DNA of 64,000 bases, from assembly GCA_022419385.1 (NCBI GenBank), contig JAJUBI010000009.1, forward strand, positions 496,001 through 560,000, in the 5' to 3' direction. Under the pieces are notes generated by a model. The model worked only from the letters and a program-made list of their open reading frames with translations. It ran no database searches and had not been told where the DNA came from. Shown here one piece after another: positions 23,162 through 35,015 of the stretch (the first letter of the stretch is position 1; each line of letters begins with the position of its first letter). Origin of the DNA: Paraconiothyrium sp. Pb-2020. Taxonomy: Eukaryota > Ascomycota > Dothideomycetes > Pleosporales > Didymosphaeriaceae. A program made the translations under genes and the position numbers.

Positions 23162-23171
23162 CCTATATAGG
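23162..23171 (-). promoter_or_regulatory. TATA-like element of the GH43 gene
   Basis: A palindromic CCTATATAGG lies 43-52 bases upstream of the GH43 ATG. Position and sequence fit a core promoter; the assignment is inferred. Confidence 0.4.
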
Positions 23172-24490
23172 TATGCACATGCCGTTGGACGTTTTGCTCG
23201 CCGGCAAAACTGCCCCAGCTAGCAAACAATAGTTTCCTCCGCCCAGTGAACTACACCTCCCCGGACAGCAGGTAGCCCTAGACAACCCTCTCACGTGTGC
23301 ATTGAGTACCGGGCCGATATATTTGTCCACGAATGCCCTTTGGTCGTTGCTGGGATTGGTGACGTACCTCTTCCTTGGAAGCACGCGGGTTTCGCGGGGT
23401 ACCCCGAGTTTTCGGCGGCGATACCATTACACGGTATACATCCGCCATCTAGCTCTGTCTTGGTTGCGGAGGAAGATCGACATATAGCGGACGTTGAATC
23501 GTGCATCGGGGTGGAATAGTCCGAGCCGAGGTCGCCTCGTGGCTGACAGACTAGCCGAAAAGGGACCAACGATGCATTTTACGAAACTATGTGCTACAGC
23601 TCAGGTTGTATTGAGAAGGACGTTTGGTGATTCTCCACCCTCTTGAGCACAAAAATCTCGCACACTTCCACTATGACGGGTGGAAGATAAGAATATATAT
23701 TCCTTTAAAGTCCGTTTTCTACATAGGAAGAAATCACGCTCTAGCTTTGATCAAATTATTTCTGTATTCTTACGTTGTGTTGGAACCTCGCAAAATTAGT
23801 GAGGGCCGTAAGGAGAATCATCAGAAACGAGCTCCTTCGTATACATCCACGATCTCAACAATCCCTGTTGAATCTTCATCTCCATCAGTATTCTCTCCCC
23901 CACCTGCACTGCCACCATCACTATCCCCACCCTCATGCCCACCAACCTCCCCTTTCTTCCTACCCTTGCCCTAACCCCACTCCTTCTCTCCGAAATCCAC
24001 CTTTCCGTTCCTTTTTCTACGCTCATGATCATATCCGTATCTTCATATTTTCGTTTCCGTCGGAGATTTCTATTCCCCTTGCTTTTCGTCTTTCTGCCTC
24101 ATCCCCCTCTTCAATAATCATCTCTTTCCGTCCGCGTAAATCTCTGCCTCTCCTTGAAAAACCTTATCCATCAGCTCAGCATCGACACACCCAGGGACCA
24201 AAGGATGTGCTTCTATATAACCGACGAGTACCACTTCAGCAACAGCTAAGACCTATTCGCACAACATCAACCACGAATTCAGCCCCATGATCAATCACTG
24301 CTAACCCCTACTTCATCCGATAAAAAAAATCCAGTGCAAGCATCCGTCACAGACAAGCAACCCTCAAGTTCTCAATAGTTCAAAATAATCTATTCATTTC
24401 GCATTCATGCTCATCTATGTATGGTGCCTCCTAGCCTTCATCGCAGCCTCATAATCCATGCCCTCCTTCCATCCTCTGGTCCCGAACCCT
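23172..24490. other. GH43 upstream region and UBA1 downstream region
   Basis: No gene is supported. About 23.86-24.26 kb is a pyrimidine-rich (C/T) tract that produces long open frames of biased His/Pro/Ser/Leu composition. The right end is expected to be the 3' untranslated region of UBA1. Confidence 0.45.
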
Positions 24491-27400
24491 CTACTTTTGC
24501 AGCTTAACCATGACATACGGAATCTCAACATCCTCCTCCGTCTGATCCTCAGCCGTAACCTCAAAGATGACGTTCTTCTGGTGCTCAGGCACAGGCTTCT
24601 TACTGATGAACTCGACCAACTTGCTCATGCTATTTTCCGTCAGCGGACACTCTCACCTCGATTATGGAAGAACTTACGTAAGACCCATCCTGTCCTTCAG
24701 CTTCGCCGGCGGGTAGAAAGACGCGTACAGCAAGCTGACGCCTGAGCTGACCATCTGGATATTGAGGCCCTTCTTCTCGAAGTGGTCGATGAACTCTTGC
24801 AGTGTGATGTCGTCCACCTCAAAGCGGTCCCACAGCTTGTCGATCTGCACCTTTTCACTGTTGTGACCGGTGTATTCGCCCTTGGGGCTGGCAATCGGCT
24901 CGCTGAAGCCGAAGAAGGGGAGGGCGAGGTTGACGAAGCCGTTCTTGTACTGCTCGATGTCCGTCTTACCGTCGAGGATCTTGTATAGCTCCAGGTTCAC
25001 CAAGCCAGTGACAAGCGCGGTGGTCGTTGCGATGGCGGGAATGATCTTGCCAGCGATGAACTTCGTCTTGTGCCTGTCCGCCTGCTCAATTTTGTAGTTC
25101 TCGGCGCGGAGATTGCTGGCGGCCGTGATAAAGTCGATATGGTGGTTTGTGTCATCATCCTTCTCGAACTCCACAGGCTCGAGCTTGAACCCGGCTAACG
25201 ACTTCGGCGCCGGCAGCGACGAAACCAGCTTGTTCAGGATATCATTGTCGTCCACCGGAGCTGCCTGTTGGGCATTTGGGTCAGGGTCCGAGTCGTTTGC
25301 CTGAATCTTCACGGTTGGGTCGGGTTTCCAGTCTGGCACGATCATGTCGTTCAAAACCTCCAGGTAGTGCTCCTTGGTAACACCCTTGGGATTGATGCCG
25401 TAGTTGAACGCGTGGAGGATGGCCGCTGCCTCCACAAACGTGAAGTGGGTAGGGTTGGAGGGGTCAAACTTGAGGGCATCTGGAGCGCGCTTGGGCCCTG
25501 ACCAGAATGGCTGGCCGGAGCCTGTTGTTGAATCCTTAGGGAAGTTATACAGCAGTTGCTGAATTTGCTGATTGTAGCTTTTCTCAAATTGCTGGCGAGC
25601 CCAGATGATACAGTCATCAAATGTCAAAGGCTTCTCCGTCACCAGGTAGTCGCGGAGTGTTTCAAGCGTCTGCTTCTCATTACCGGACTGCTTTAATGAC
25701 GCACCTAGATAGTCAGGCTGGGTAAGGTAGAGGTTCACAACCTCCGGACCCTTCACGAAGAACGTGTCAAACATCTCACGCGCCCAGGCAATGGTGTGTT
25801 CGATTCGGTTCGGGAAACTCCTCAGCGTGCACATCGGGAACGACTTCTCAGGCGGGTCTTGTGACGAGGAGTAGGATTCTGTGATGTGCGGGATGACAAC
25901 TTGGGTGTTGCCCTTAGTTCCAAGAGTACCGGAATCGAGCAAAGGCTTGCGGAAAAAGACACAGCGACGGTCAACGTATGTACGCGCTTCGACATTGTCC
26001 AGTGCATTCGTAACTCCATCGAGGTTCTCCCAGAATTTCTCGTTGAAGATGTGCTCTGTTTCCGGCCCAACCTTGTCTTGCATGTGCACAATCTTGCCGT
26101 TGAGATCAGGGTTCATGGCTTGCACAGCCTTCGCCGCAGCATCGCTCTTGAGCTTACCAACGTCCGCTGGACGGAACAGGAATTGTCGGTTGAGATTGCT
26201 CTTCTCGATCTGGTCATTGTCGGTAACCCAGATTTTGCCCTTCGGGCCTGCACCCAAACCCATCATAGCCCAGTTCTTCAACATCTCGCATCCAATCGCA
26301 CCGGCACCGACGAGGAACTCTTTAACATTGCCCAGCTTCTCTTGATACTCCTTTCCGAGAACCGCGATCTGACCGTCATATCGTGAGCCAATCGGAGCGC
26401 ACTGCTCTTCCGAGCGAGAAGTTGACGTAGGCAGCGACTCCAGCGAATCGAAGTAGAGGAACTGCACGATAGGGTGGAACTTGCCAGAGACTGACTTGAG
26501 CACTTCCTGAGCGGCCAGACCTCCGAAGAAAGCCGCGACCGGGCTGAGATCACCGCGCGCCTGGTAGCTCAATTCCTTGATCAATTTCTCATCAAGATCG
26601 ACCTTGTCCTCTCCTTGACCGGCAAGTCCTTGTGCAATCTGGAAAACCTCTGCGGCATCGCTATCGTTGTGTGGCCGAGGGAACTCTCCTTTGTGCTTGT
26701 TCGCAAACTCGTGAAGAGCCTGGATACCAACGTGAAGCTGCTGCGGTCTGTCAAACTTGGCGAAGTCCGATATCAATAGCTCGGGCTTCTTCAACTGCTG
26801 GCTGAAACGCTCGAAGTTTAGGATCTTCGGCATCTTGACCTGGACATACTGGCCACCCTTTTTGTATTCGCCCAATTCAGAAACATCGCCGATGGAGAAA
26901 GTATATGGTCCCTTGACTTCAATCTTGCGAGGCTCACAGCCGTTTAATCCGGTCATGCCTTCAACCTCAGTAAAGGTAACCCAGTCACCATCTTCTAGAC
27001 CGTGCCGAGTCTCGTCCAGCGCAGACACCAGGCCCTCCGAGTCGATTCCTGCGATGATGCCGCTGTTGACGTTTTCGCCGGTAGCGTCGCCTACAGTGAA
27101 GTTCTTGCCGAAATCGGTGAAAATGGTACCAAACAGACCGTACGTGTCCGAAATAACGACGTAGATGCCATTATCGTGACAGTAATCAGCGATCTTAACC
27201 TGGTCTTCAAGTGGGGTATCCGTCAAAACGACGACCTGGAACTGCTTTAGCTGCGCCAGGTCCGACGTCAGATCGCGCCCTGTGAACTCCTGCACTGGTG
27301 TGTATGGGTTGAGCTCCGAAACGCGAGGTACGGTGACGGAGGCGCGAGGCTTGCCGACGTCTTCGGGATGGAGGAAGAATTGCGACGACAGATCGGCGAG

Positions 27401-27794
27401 AGCGGCGGGCTTGGGGTCGTACAGCGTCAACGACTTGACACCAGCGAGGGCAATATTCTTCGCGATTTCGACACCGAGACCTCGAAGACCAGCTACGAGC
27501 ACGTGGGACTGGCCCATACGCTTCATGGCCTCATGGCCTAGAACGTACAGCTGTCTGCTGTACAGCGACTCATCGATCTCGCCATCGGCGTTCTTTAGCT
27601 GCTCCACGGCAGCAGCAGGGTCGTCTACCTGCATTGTGTCTTTGTCCTGGCTATCGTGTCAGTAGGGTATTCCACGAGAAATCTAGCAAGATATGGTGGC
27701 GCAGATGGTGAAGGTGTTTACAAATACACAGCCCCCAGCGCATCCGGTCACCGGGCGCTTGTTTGACTAGGACCTTGTATGTACTCACTGCCAT
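24491..27794 (-). CDS. UBA1: ubiquitin-activating enzyme E1
   Basis: Three exons are read on the minus strand: 27794-27789 (only ATGGCA), 27646-24678 and 24629-24491, giving 1037 aa. The first donor is GTGAGT with acceptor GCCAG; the last intron is GTAAGT...AATAG. The protein has the canonical E1 order: inactive adenylation half (S-R-Q-L-Y-V-L-G, A-G-L-R-G-L-G), active adenylation half with V-G-A-G-A-I-G-C-E and N-L-N-R-Q-F-L-F-R, the catalytic cysteine in P-M-C-T-L-R-S-F-P-N, and the C-terminal ubiquitin-fold domain ending V-M-V-K-L-Q-K. It activates ubiquitin in an ATP-dependent reaction and passes it to E2 enzymes in cytosol and nucleus. It should be essential. The length matches the family. 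Confidence 0.96.
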
Positions 27795-28509
27795 AGCTTT
27801 CTTCAGGGGACCTCCAAGGTCTTCACCGGAATACCTTCTCTTCCCCAGCTTGCCGACCTTTGCAGAGCCTCCCGACTATGAAGTGTGGCGACAGAGGGCC
27901 TGTTGAATCGAAGTGGGGTTGGTGACGGAGCGTTGACGTGGACAGAACGTGCAAACGCTTACGAGCTACCTTCAAGAGCGTGTTAGGGTATAGATCGAGA
28001 ACGTTGAGCGAGAGGGGAGGGAGTTGAGGTAGCAGGCGCCGGTTATGAATCAGCACTATGAGGTGCTGAGCGCAGCCAGAGAAGGTGCTCGTAGAGCTCC
28101 CGAAACGCGCTAGCACATCCCACTTTATGCTTGGCGCGCCTATGTCATCCGAAGCTATGGGAAGTCCAAGGCTATGCTGACCTTTTTCATTTACACGCAT
28201 TTGCACGCAGCATTCGGTTATTCAGATCTTCATTTTCCATGGAGGCGCAAATTGCACAGTGCTTCCTAAGCCAGGAAGCTAATACTTCGTATTCACATGT
28301 TCAGACCATCGGGCCCCATCTACATAACCCATACCGCGTATTACCCGTTGGTCTCGTATCCCCCATGTCGCAGTCGTATCCATAATCCGATCCTTAAAAC
28401 GCCAATAAGTGAGTCATATGCAGGCAACCGCCCATAATGCTTGCTGAGAATGCGCTATCAACCGGAAATTTTGAAGTTGTTATACAAGAAGAGAGAATAC
28501 ACAGGGCAA
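27795..28509. other. UBA1 promoter region
   Basis: This lies between the UBA1 start and the end of the next minus-strand gene. A 127-codon minus-strand frame here overlaps the expected UBA1 leader and resembles nothing known. No other signal is seen. Confidence 0.45.
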
Positions 28510-29681
28510 CTAGCGGCGTGATGATTGTCGCGTGTGGCGCGTTCGTCGGTCGTCAGAACTGGCACTGCCTATATCACGGTCAGCATGTTACGATCAGCTA
28601 ATTGCACAGGGTGTACTCACTAGTGCTGGTGTAGTCGCTGTAATAGTAGGAAGAGTCGGTCACGGTGGTGCTCTTGTCGTCGTAGTGCTTGCGCTCGTTC
28701 TTCTTTCTCATCCCCATGAGAGCCGCCAGTCCAGCAACACCGGCACCGATGCCTAGCATCTTGCCTAGTCCGCCGCTGTCCTTCTTCGGTGGTCGCGAAG
28801 GTCGGGACGATCCGGCTTGGCCATACCAACGACGTCCGCCGCGGCGCGGCACCGCTGTGGTGCTCTTCGATGTACGTGGTCTCCTCGTGCGTGTGCCTCC
28901 GTTTCTTGCCTAGGCCGAAAATAGCCAAGATGCCATCGAAAGCGGCCTTGGCGCAGCAGTAGAAGCAGATGAGTAGCAGGAGGATGATACCGGCAATGAC
29001 ACCGATGACGATGCCGGCAATGGCTCCACCACTGAGACCTCCTCCCCCCGAGTTTGACTCTACGAGCGTTCCGTTGACGCCGGTCGGGATTGGCGTGGTG
29101 AAGGGGACGGTGGCGGTTGCGGAACCGGTGGCTGTGATAATAATTACTCCAGAGCTCGTGGGGCGTAACGGTGCGGATGGGTTTATACCGGAAGCAGTGA
29201 CTCCAGGGGATCCTGCTGATCCACCTCCAATAACTTTGCAGATACTATTGTCCGAGTCGGCACACCACTCTCCACTGTTGCAGCATGCAGAGCCACACTT
29301 ATCGGCATCCGCGCATGACGATGCGGTGGGGTTGGCACCGACATAAGTACTCCAAATCGAAGCCTTGGTAACAGTCTCCGCTGCAGTGTAGTAGAAAGTA
29401 CTGTATATCCATCCCCCGCTGGCACCTCCAGCGGTACATTTGGCGATCTGGTTCGCATCGGTGAAGCACTGCTGGTCGCTTGAGCAACAGAACGCGTCGC
29501 CCCAACCACATGGGTTAGCACATGCTTGTCGTTTTGGGAGTGCCAGTTTCAACCGATCGAAATCATCGAGGCGCGCCGGTGTAGTGGGCGACGGCTGGGC
29601 GATAAGTTTCGCAGATGTGGAGGAGAGGAAAGTGAAGGCGAGCAGGCTCGCGATCGCTGCAGGCGCATTGAAGAACACCAT
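28510..29681 (-). CDS. secreted cysteine-rich single-pass membrane protein with a frame break
   Basis: The signal peptide (MVFFNAPAAIASLLAFTFL) is followed by an extracellular part with two cysteine clusters (C-A-N-P-C-G-W-G-D-A-F-C-C and C-G-S-A-C-C-N-S-G-E-W-C), a Ser/Thr/Gly-rich stalk, and one transmembrane helix flanked by G-G-A-I-A-G-I-V-I-G. A cytoplasmic tail with K-K-R-R follows. At about 28840-28860 the convincing frame shifts by one base within a GC-only stretch. Downstream, the other frame gives a basic Gly/Arg-rich tail, a second hydrophobic Gly-rich stretch (L-G-I-G-A-G-V-A-G-L-A-A-L-M-G) and an S-S-Y-Y-Y-S-D-Y segment. A GTGAGT...ATATAG intron (28620-28569) then joins to the last exon 28568-28510. 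The unshifted frame gives an Arg-rich tail of no plausible family. This is a wall- or surface-associated protein of unknown function; the break may be a real mutation or a sequencing error. Confidence 0.68.
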
Positions 29682-31241
29682 TGTCCTGGTAGGAAACCGG
29701 ACGATGGTCTGGTTTGGATTTGAGCGTATGCGACAGCTCGTTGTTGATCAGGCGGTGAGGGCGGAGAGCTGGCTGCGGGGTATCCGCTGATTCGCTAATT
29801 GTAGCGGTGGAGTTGGATAGATAGCGACAGGCTAGAGCGACGCAACAACGCGATCGCAAATGTTAGCAGTCTGACGATGCAACGGTAGAGTAGTCTATGC
29901 AGAAGAGTGGAAGTGAAGGAGGCGGGTGTATGCTCTTGTCTGAGGAAATGGAGTACTTAGATTTGGCGGAAGGCTGGGAGGTGGTTGGTAGTACCAGCCA
30001 CTACTTTTGCACTACTGCCGAAGCCCCGGTAGACACGCCGGATTGTCACGCTGAAACTCGCGCAAGCAGGAAAATAGAACGTTCAGAATCGTTTCTCTCA
30101 ATCTGATGCAATGTGCGAATGGTGGTGGTCTTCGTGCTGGTGACGGCCTGAGTCGCGGCTTCGGTGTATACAAAGCCAAGCGAGGCGCTTCCCTAGCAAC
30201 CGCAGTGACCAAGCTCCTTCCCGCCGAGGTCCTACATCGTCACCATCGTGCGCCAGCGACGCTGCAATTTCCCCGGCTTCCTTGATTTCTGGGCTGCCTA
30301 CAATATCGACTCCCGCGGATTGAGATTATGTTCCGAAATTAGATTGTCCGCCGCATCTCTGCCGTAGAAGATACGCAGTGGTCTGCGTTTGATTGCTACA
30401 AGACGACATTGATTAGCTGAACCTGTCTTCGTGCTGGAATTTCATATGTACTGTGACAGATACCCAGATCAGCGATGCACAGTACTGTCACGCTCCAAGC
30501 CGGTGTTGACACATGCCAAAGGATCCTCCGTTCTTTCCATCACTGCAGTCCCATCAACGTGGCGCACTTATGAGGTGCTTTCCCTAGGAAAGTCGTCAAT
30601 GTTTGCATAGTCGTGCTCTGTTCACTACCCATTCCAATAGTTTTCGCGGCATGGGAAAATGAACAGGACTGAGGGGAGTAAGGTGTGGTGCAGTGAGTGC
30701 AGATAAAACAGAAGTATGAGACAAGCTTGGAGAGGCGCAGGTTCTAGGACTACTTTCAATTGGATGTACTAGAGTCTGGGTATCGATAGATTTACATTCT
30801 CCTCATTTCATTTTTCATATTTTCCTCAAAGGAAGGACGGCGCCAGCACTCTGATCAAGGTGATGTGGTAACGAAGCAATTTGGCTTGATAATGAAGCCG
30901 AAGCCGTGAACGCCACGAAGCCGCGCAGCCAAAATCAAAGACAGGACAGATTGGTAAAGATCCAAGGGGGTATAGGGGGTATAGCCGTGAGAACGCCGTG
31001 GGAATAACATGGGTCGTCGAGTTTCACACTGCGCTGGGTACCTTTACAGCAACAGCTGTTAGATATGACATGCCAACTGAGAAGGTCGTACCAGTTTGCG
31101 CTCGTCGACGAGAAAGAGTGCGCTGTGATAATGACTATCAGAAGCGGTAGGAGCCGGGGTTGAGGTAAAGGTTTGGCACAACCGACTAGCTTGCACCAAG
31201 TGTGTTGGATGATGCCTCGAGCATGCATGAGCCGATGTCGA
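29682..31241. other. 1.6-kb intergenic stretch
   Basis: No gene is recognised. The left part presumably contains the promoter of the cysteine-rich membrane protein gene and the right end the 3' region of the gene starting at 32482. A short G-rich direct repeat (agggggtat twice) lies near 30964-30980. Confidence 0.45.
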
Positions 31242-32482
31242 CTACAAGTCTGGATCGCGCCGGTGCACAACGACAGGCTCTGGGAGGAATTCCTTGAGCT
31301 CCTGCATCCTGTTGCGGCAGTGAATCACAAAGATCGCAATCGCGAGCGAGTTCCAGACGTCGTAACCTTCCTCGCCAAAGTCGAAGATGGCGATGGTGCG
31401 CAGCGAGCCCTTGGGGTTCAACTCGGTGGGCAGGACATAGCTGACGAAAGCCATGACCGTGTGTGATGCGATGACGCCGTAGAGAGTGGGAAGTTCCTCC
31501 GGGGCGGCGACAAGACCAGACTTGTCGTGGCTGAGCATCTCGTCGTCCCATTGCTGGTGCAGCTTGTGCAGCTTGTGGATCATCTTCTGCTCGCAGATGT
31601 AGGAAGGGACATCTTTGGGGCAGGCGACTGTATCGAAAAGCTTGAGGTCCTTGTAAGTGTGGCGCATGCTGCCGTCTCGCATAGCCCACTGGGAATACTT
31701 CTTGACTGATTGCTTGATGTGACGCTCTGCTGTGCGCCTACGAGCCCTAGTGAGGACCGCATCTCGAGCGAGGCCGCCAACGGTGAAGAGTTGGTTCAGT
31801 GCGTGTTGAGCTATTGCAAGTTAGCATTTGTGACCTGCGAGAGTATCCGGTTGCACATACCTCGGAAATCCGTTTGGCCATCCGCTTTGATGAAAGCCTT
31901 GCTGTCGTTGGTGGTGAAGAGGTCCAGGGGCAATGTGACGAAGTCCGTCTTCCACGGGTCCGGAAGAATAGGCTCGAAGCCGCGCAGGTTCAACTTCTGG
32001 AACATGAACACAGAATCCTCGGACCAACCAGCCTGGCGAAGCTCGCGGCATTGGACCTCCTGGCGCATTTGCTCCTTCGTACGGTTGACGGGCTTGCGCA
32101 TCTCCATGTATTGTCCATCGTCGACCACCATGGTCTCGTCGTTGGCGTCCCACGCGTCTGCCTCATCGTCATTGTAGTAGTACTCATCTTCAACGGAGTC
32201 GTGGACCAAGGTGTCGCCGTCGAAGTCCTCCTCATATCGGTGAAGGGAAGTCGGCGGGGACGGAGGCAGCAGGGCGTCGACGGCGGCGGATGGAGCAGGT
32301 TGCGCCTTGGGTGCCCAGTGTTCAACCTTGCTCTTGAGAGTGACCTCTGGAGAGTTTCTCTCGACTGCTTTGGGCCTGACGGGCAATGCGGGGACCTTGA
32401 ACGGCTTGTCCCGGCGCATCTGCGTCTTGCGCGGGCTTATGTAGTCCCAGACGCGGTCGGACACGTCGCGCAAGAGAGGCAT
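31242..32482 (-). CDS. conserved fungal protein of unknown function (396 aa)
   Basis: Two exons are read on the minus strand: 32482-31861 and 31810-31242. The 50-nt intron (GTATGT...AATAG, CTAAC branch) keeps phase. The N-terminal part is polar with an acidic patch (Y-Y-Y-N-D-D-E-A-D-A-W-D). The C-terminal half is a mixed, probably globular region with S-Q-W-A-M-R-D-G, Y-G-V-I-A-S-H-T-V and F-D-F-G-E-E-G-Y-D-V-W-N-S-L-A-I. The second half resembles a common uncharacterised fungal family (inference from memory). No signal peptide or membrane segment is seen. It is transcribed divergently from LIA1, sharing a 567-bp upstream region. Confidence 0.82.
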
Positions 32483-33049
32483 TATTGCCGAGGGGTTGTA
32501 ATGAGATTGAAAAGAGAGGGTGGGTGTCGCGCAAGGTGTCGCAAGGCGGCGTCGCTTTGTTTAGGGGGGATCAGATAGAAAGGCAGATGTCAAGGCGATG
32601 AGAGCTCTAGAGGGTTTGAGAGATAGTAGCAGGAGTCAAGGTCACGGCGCGTAAGTCGTAGATCAATGCGTGCATAGCCTGGCTATTGTGCCTATCGTCT
32701 CTATTGTACGCAGCAGCACTTGCCTAGTGAAGATGAAGATGAAAGTGAAGACTTGGGTAGTCCATTGTTTGTCGCGAGTCGAATGGACGTGGAAGGCTGG
32801 AGGTGGCTGGGCGCGCTAGCGTTAGGCAGCCCTGGAGCCCGAGCCCTGGAGCCCTGGAGGAAACGCTTTCACGTGCAACAACGCGGGGCTTCAGCACCGG
32901 AGTCTTCAGGGCTGCAGATGCGCTAAAATCTTATCTTATCAGATCATCAGAGATTTTCGGCGGTACCCCGCTAGCCTCGCCCAAATTCGCAGCGCAAAGC
33001 GGGCATCGACTTTGCAGAATTCCACATCGGTCTATAGAATTGGAGAAAC
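32483..33049. promoter_or_regulatory. divergent promoter region of the unknown gene and LIA1
   Basis: It holds the 5' flanks of two head-to-head genes. No clear TATA box is visible on either side. A tandem gagccc/tggagccctggagg stretch occurs near 32835-32860. Confidence 0.45.
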
Positions 33050-34098
33050 ATGGCTGCTCCAGAGACGTCCGCGCAAGATTCGCAAGTCCAGTCCCTCCGC
33101 AATATTCTCACATCCGAGCAGGAGCCGCTCGCTCGCCGCTTCCGCGCCCTCTTCTCGCTCAAGTACCTCGCCTCTCTCCAGCCGCCCACCGAACAAACTG
33201 TTCCCGCTATAGAAGCAATCGCAGCCGCGTTTTCTTCACCGTCTGCGCTGTTGAAACATGAGTTGGCGTATTGCCTAGGACAGTCGCGCAACGATGCTGC
33301 CATCAACCCTTTGCGCTATGTGCTGCAAGACAAGGAAGAGGATCCTATGTGCCGCCACGAGGCCGCTGAGGCTTTGGGTGCGCTGGGTGATAAAGGCAGC
33401 TTGGACTTGTTGAAAGGGCTTAGAGACGATGTAAAGGAGCTTGACGTGGTGCGCGAGACTTGCGACATCGCCGTCGACCGGATAGAGTGGGAACACGGGC
33501 TGCAGAGCAAGGATGAGCAGTTGAAGAAAAGGTATGGTAGACCAAGCTTAGATTATGTTGTGCTATCTGACGGAGATGCAGTGACTTCGCGTCCATCGAT
33601 CCTGCCCCGCCAATGCCCCAAGGCCAGCAGGTGCCATCTATTCCCGATCTTGAGGAGACCCTCCTTGATACTTCGCTTCCATTGTTCAAACGTTACAGGG
33701 CCATGTTTGCTCTGCGTGACCTGGCTTCACCGCCAGATCTACCTTCTGCGGTTCCAGCCGTTCTGTCGTTGGCTCGGGGCTTTGCCGACCCATCTGCACT
33801 CTTCCGCCACGAGATTGCTTTCGTATTTGGACAGCTGTCCCACCCAGCGTCGATCCCCAGTCTAGTGGAGACGCTCAGTAACCAGAAAGAAGAAAGCATG
33901 GTGCGCCACGAGGCGGCAGAAGCGCTTGGAAGTCTCGGAGACGAGGAAGGTGTAGAAGATATTCTGAAGAAGTTCTTGGACGATCCGGAACAGGTTGTGC
34001 GGGACAGTGTCATTGTTGCGCTTGACATGGCAGAGTTCGAGAAGAACGGGGAGGCTGAATACGCGATTGTGCCGGAAGGGAAGGCTGTAGCTGCATGA
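33050..34098 (+). CDS. LIA1: deoxyhypusine hydroxylase (DOHH)
   Basis: Two exons are read: 33050-33531 and 33582-34098 (intron GTATGG...ATGCAG), giving 332 aa. The protein is a dyad of HEAT-like repeats carrying the four metal-binding His-Glu motifs of DOHH: K-H-E-L-A-Y-C-L-G-Q and R-H-E-A-A-E-A-L-G-A-L-G in the first half, R-H-E-I-A-F-V-F-G-Q and R-H-E-A-A-E-A-L-G-S-L-G in the second. It hydroxylates deoxyhypusine on eIF5A, the last step of hypusine formation, using a di-iron centre. Length and motif spacing match the family, and all iron ligands are present. Its stop lies 75 bases from the convergent RPA12 gene. Confidence 0.95.
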
Positions 34099-34173
34099 TC
34101 CATTTACAAGGTGCATTGTCTCGGCGTTAGGATTATTCATGCCAAGGTAGACAAAAGGGGAGTGAGCGAGTTC

Positions 34174-34648
34174 TCAGTTGTTCGTGTTCCATCTGTAAGA
34201 TAGGTATTAGCAAACATCCAATGCACGTATCTGCAAGGATAAGCGTACTTGTGCCCACACTCGCACTCATAGAAGACGGTGGAGCCTTCATCGGCACTGC
34301 GCAGTTGTTGAGTGTAGTAGCGCACTTCCTCCCTGCCGCACTTTTCGCAGGTTTGCGCGATGGTCGCATGGCCCCCCATATCTTCATCGTTAACGGTCTG
34401 CACTTCGGAGTGCTTCGCACGTAGCGCTGAAGGGAATGCGTCCGGCTTGGAGCGTGTGACAACCGTTTTCGATGAGGTATCTACGCTATGGGTGAGTTAT
34501 CAGGTCCGACGGGTAGCTGCCTGTTGAAAGTACCTTTGCAGGATGCGCCGCAGACTTGGCAGGTCAAGATGGCGTTTTGTTTGCCTGCACTGCCGTCCAG
34601 CAGATTTCCGCAGTCCGTGCAGAAGACGAGTGAGCCAATCGCTGCCAT
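34174..34648 (-). CDS. RPA12: RNA polymerase I subunit RPA12 (Zn-ribbon)
   Basis: Three exons are read on the minus strand: 34648-34534, 34480-34249 and 34192-34174, giving 121 aa. The last coding exon is only 19 nt. The N-terminal zinc ribbon has F-C-T-D-C-G ... C-Q-V-C. The C-terminal TFIIS-like ribbon has C-E-K-C-G-R-E-E, the invariant Q-L-R-S-A-D-E-G-S-T-V-F-Y signature and C-E-C-G-H-K-W. In RPA12 the C-terminal ribbon inserts into the Pol I active centre for RNA cleavage and termination; the acidic D-E pair is present. The protein ends in W-N-T-N-N, comparable to other RPA12 proteins. It is nucleolar by homology. It is transcribed divergently from SCC2. Confidence 0.94.
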
Positions 34649-35015
34649 TGCAAGGTCGCGGTTTGTTTGATATTCGCTGTGGAGGATTGAAGGTAATCAG
34701 CAGCTGCTCCGCATAAAAAAGTTCGGCGGGGAATTTCCGCGGGCGTTGGCGCTTGCCCAAAGCAGAGAGCGCGCAGAGCGATCACGGGCTTTCGCGACGA
34801 CGCATCATTCACTGCACCTCCAAGCGACGCGCCTGTTCGACTGCATCGACCTGTCACTGCGCGACTGAGAAAGCCATGGGAGCGTGAGTGTTGTATCTGC
34901 GCCTTGCCTGAAGCGGCTGCGGCGGCCCTCACAGTACACGCCATTCCGCACTGCTTGCGCCCGTCTTTAGCAAACCGCCGGGACGCACCCGCACAAAGGG
35001 CAGTCAACCGACGCC
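34649..35015. promoter_or_regulatory. divergent RPA12/SCC2 promoter
   Basis: This 367-bp stretch separates two head-to-head starts. It is GC-rich near SCC2 with no obvious TATA box, as expected for constitutive nuclear-function genes. Confidence 0.45.

Noticed and set aside
23624..24290. Plus-strand frames of 116 and 171 codons
   Set aside because: They follow a C/T-rich tract and consist of His/Pro/Ser/Leu low-complexity sequence with no start context or homology.
27823..28206. 127-codon minus-strand frame upstream of UBA1
   Set aside because: It overlaps the expected UBA1 leader and promoter, has no family resemblance and no promoter of its own.
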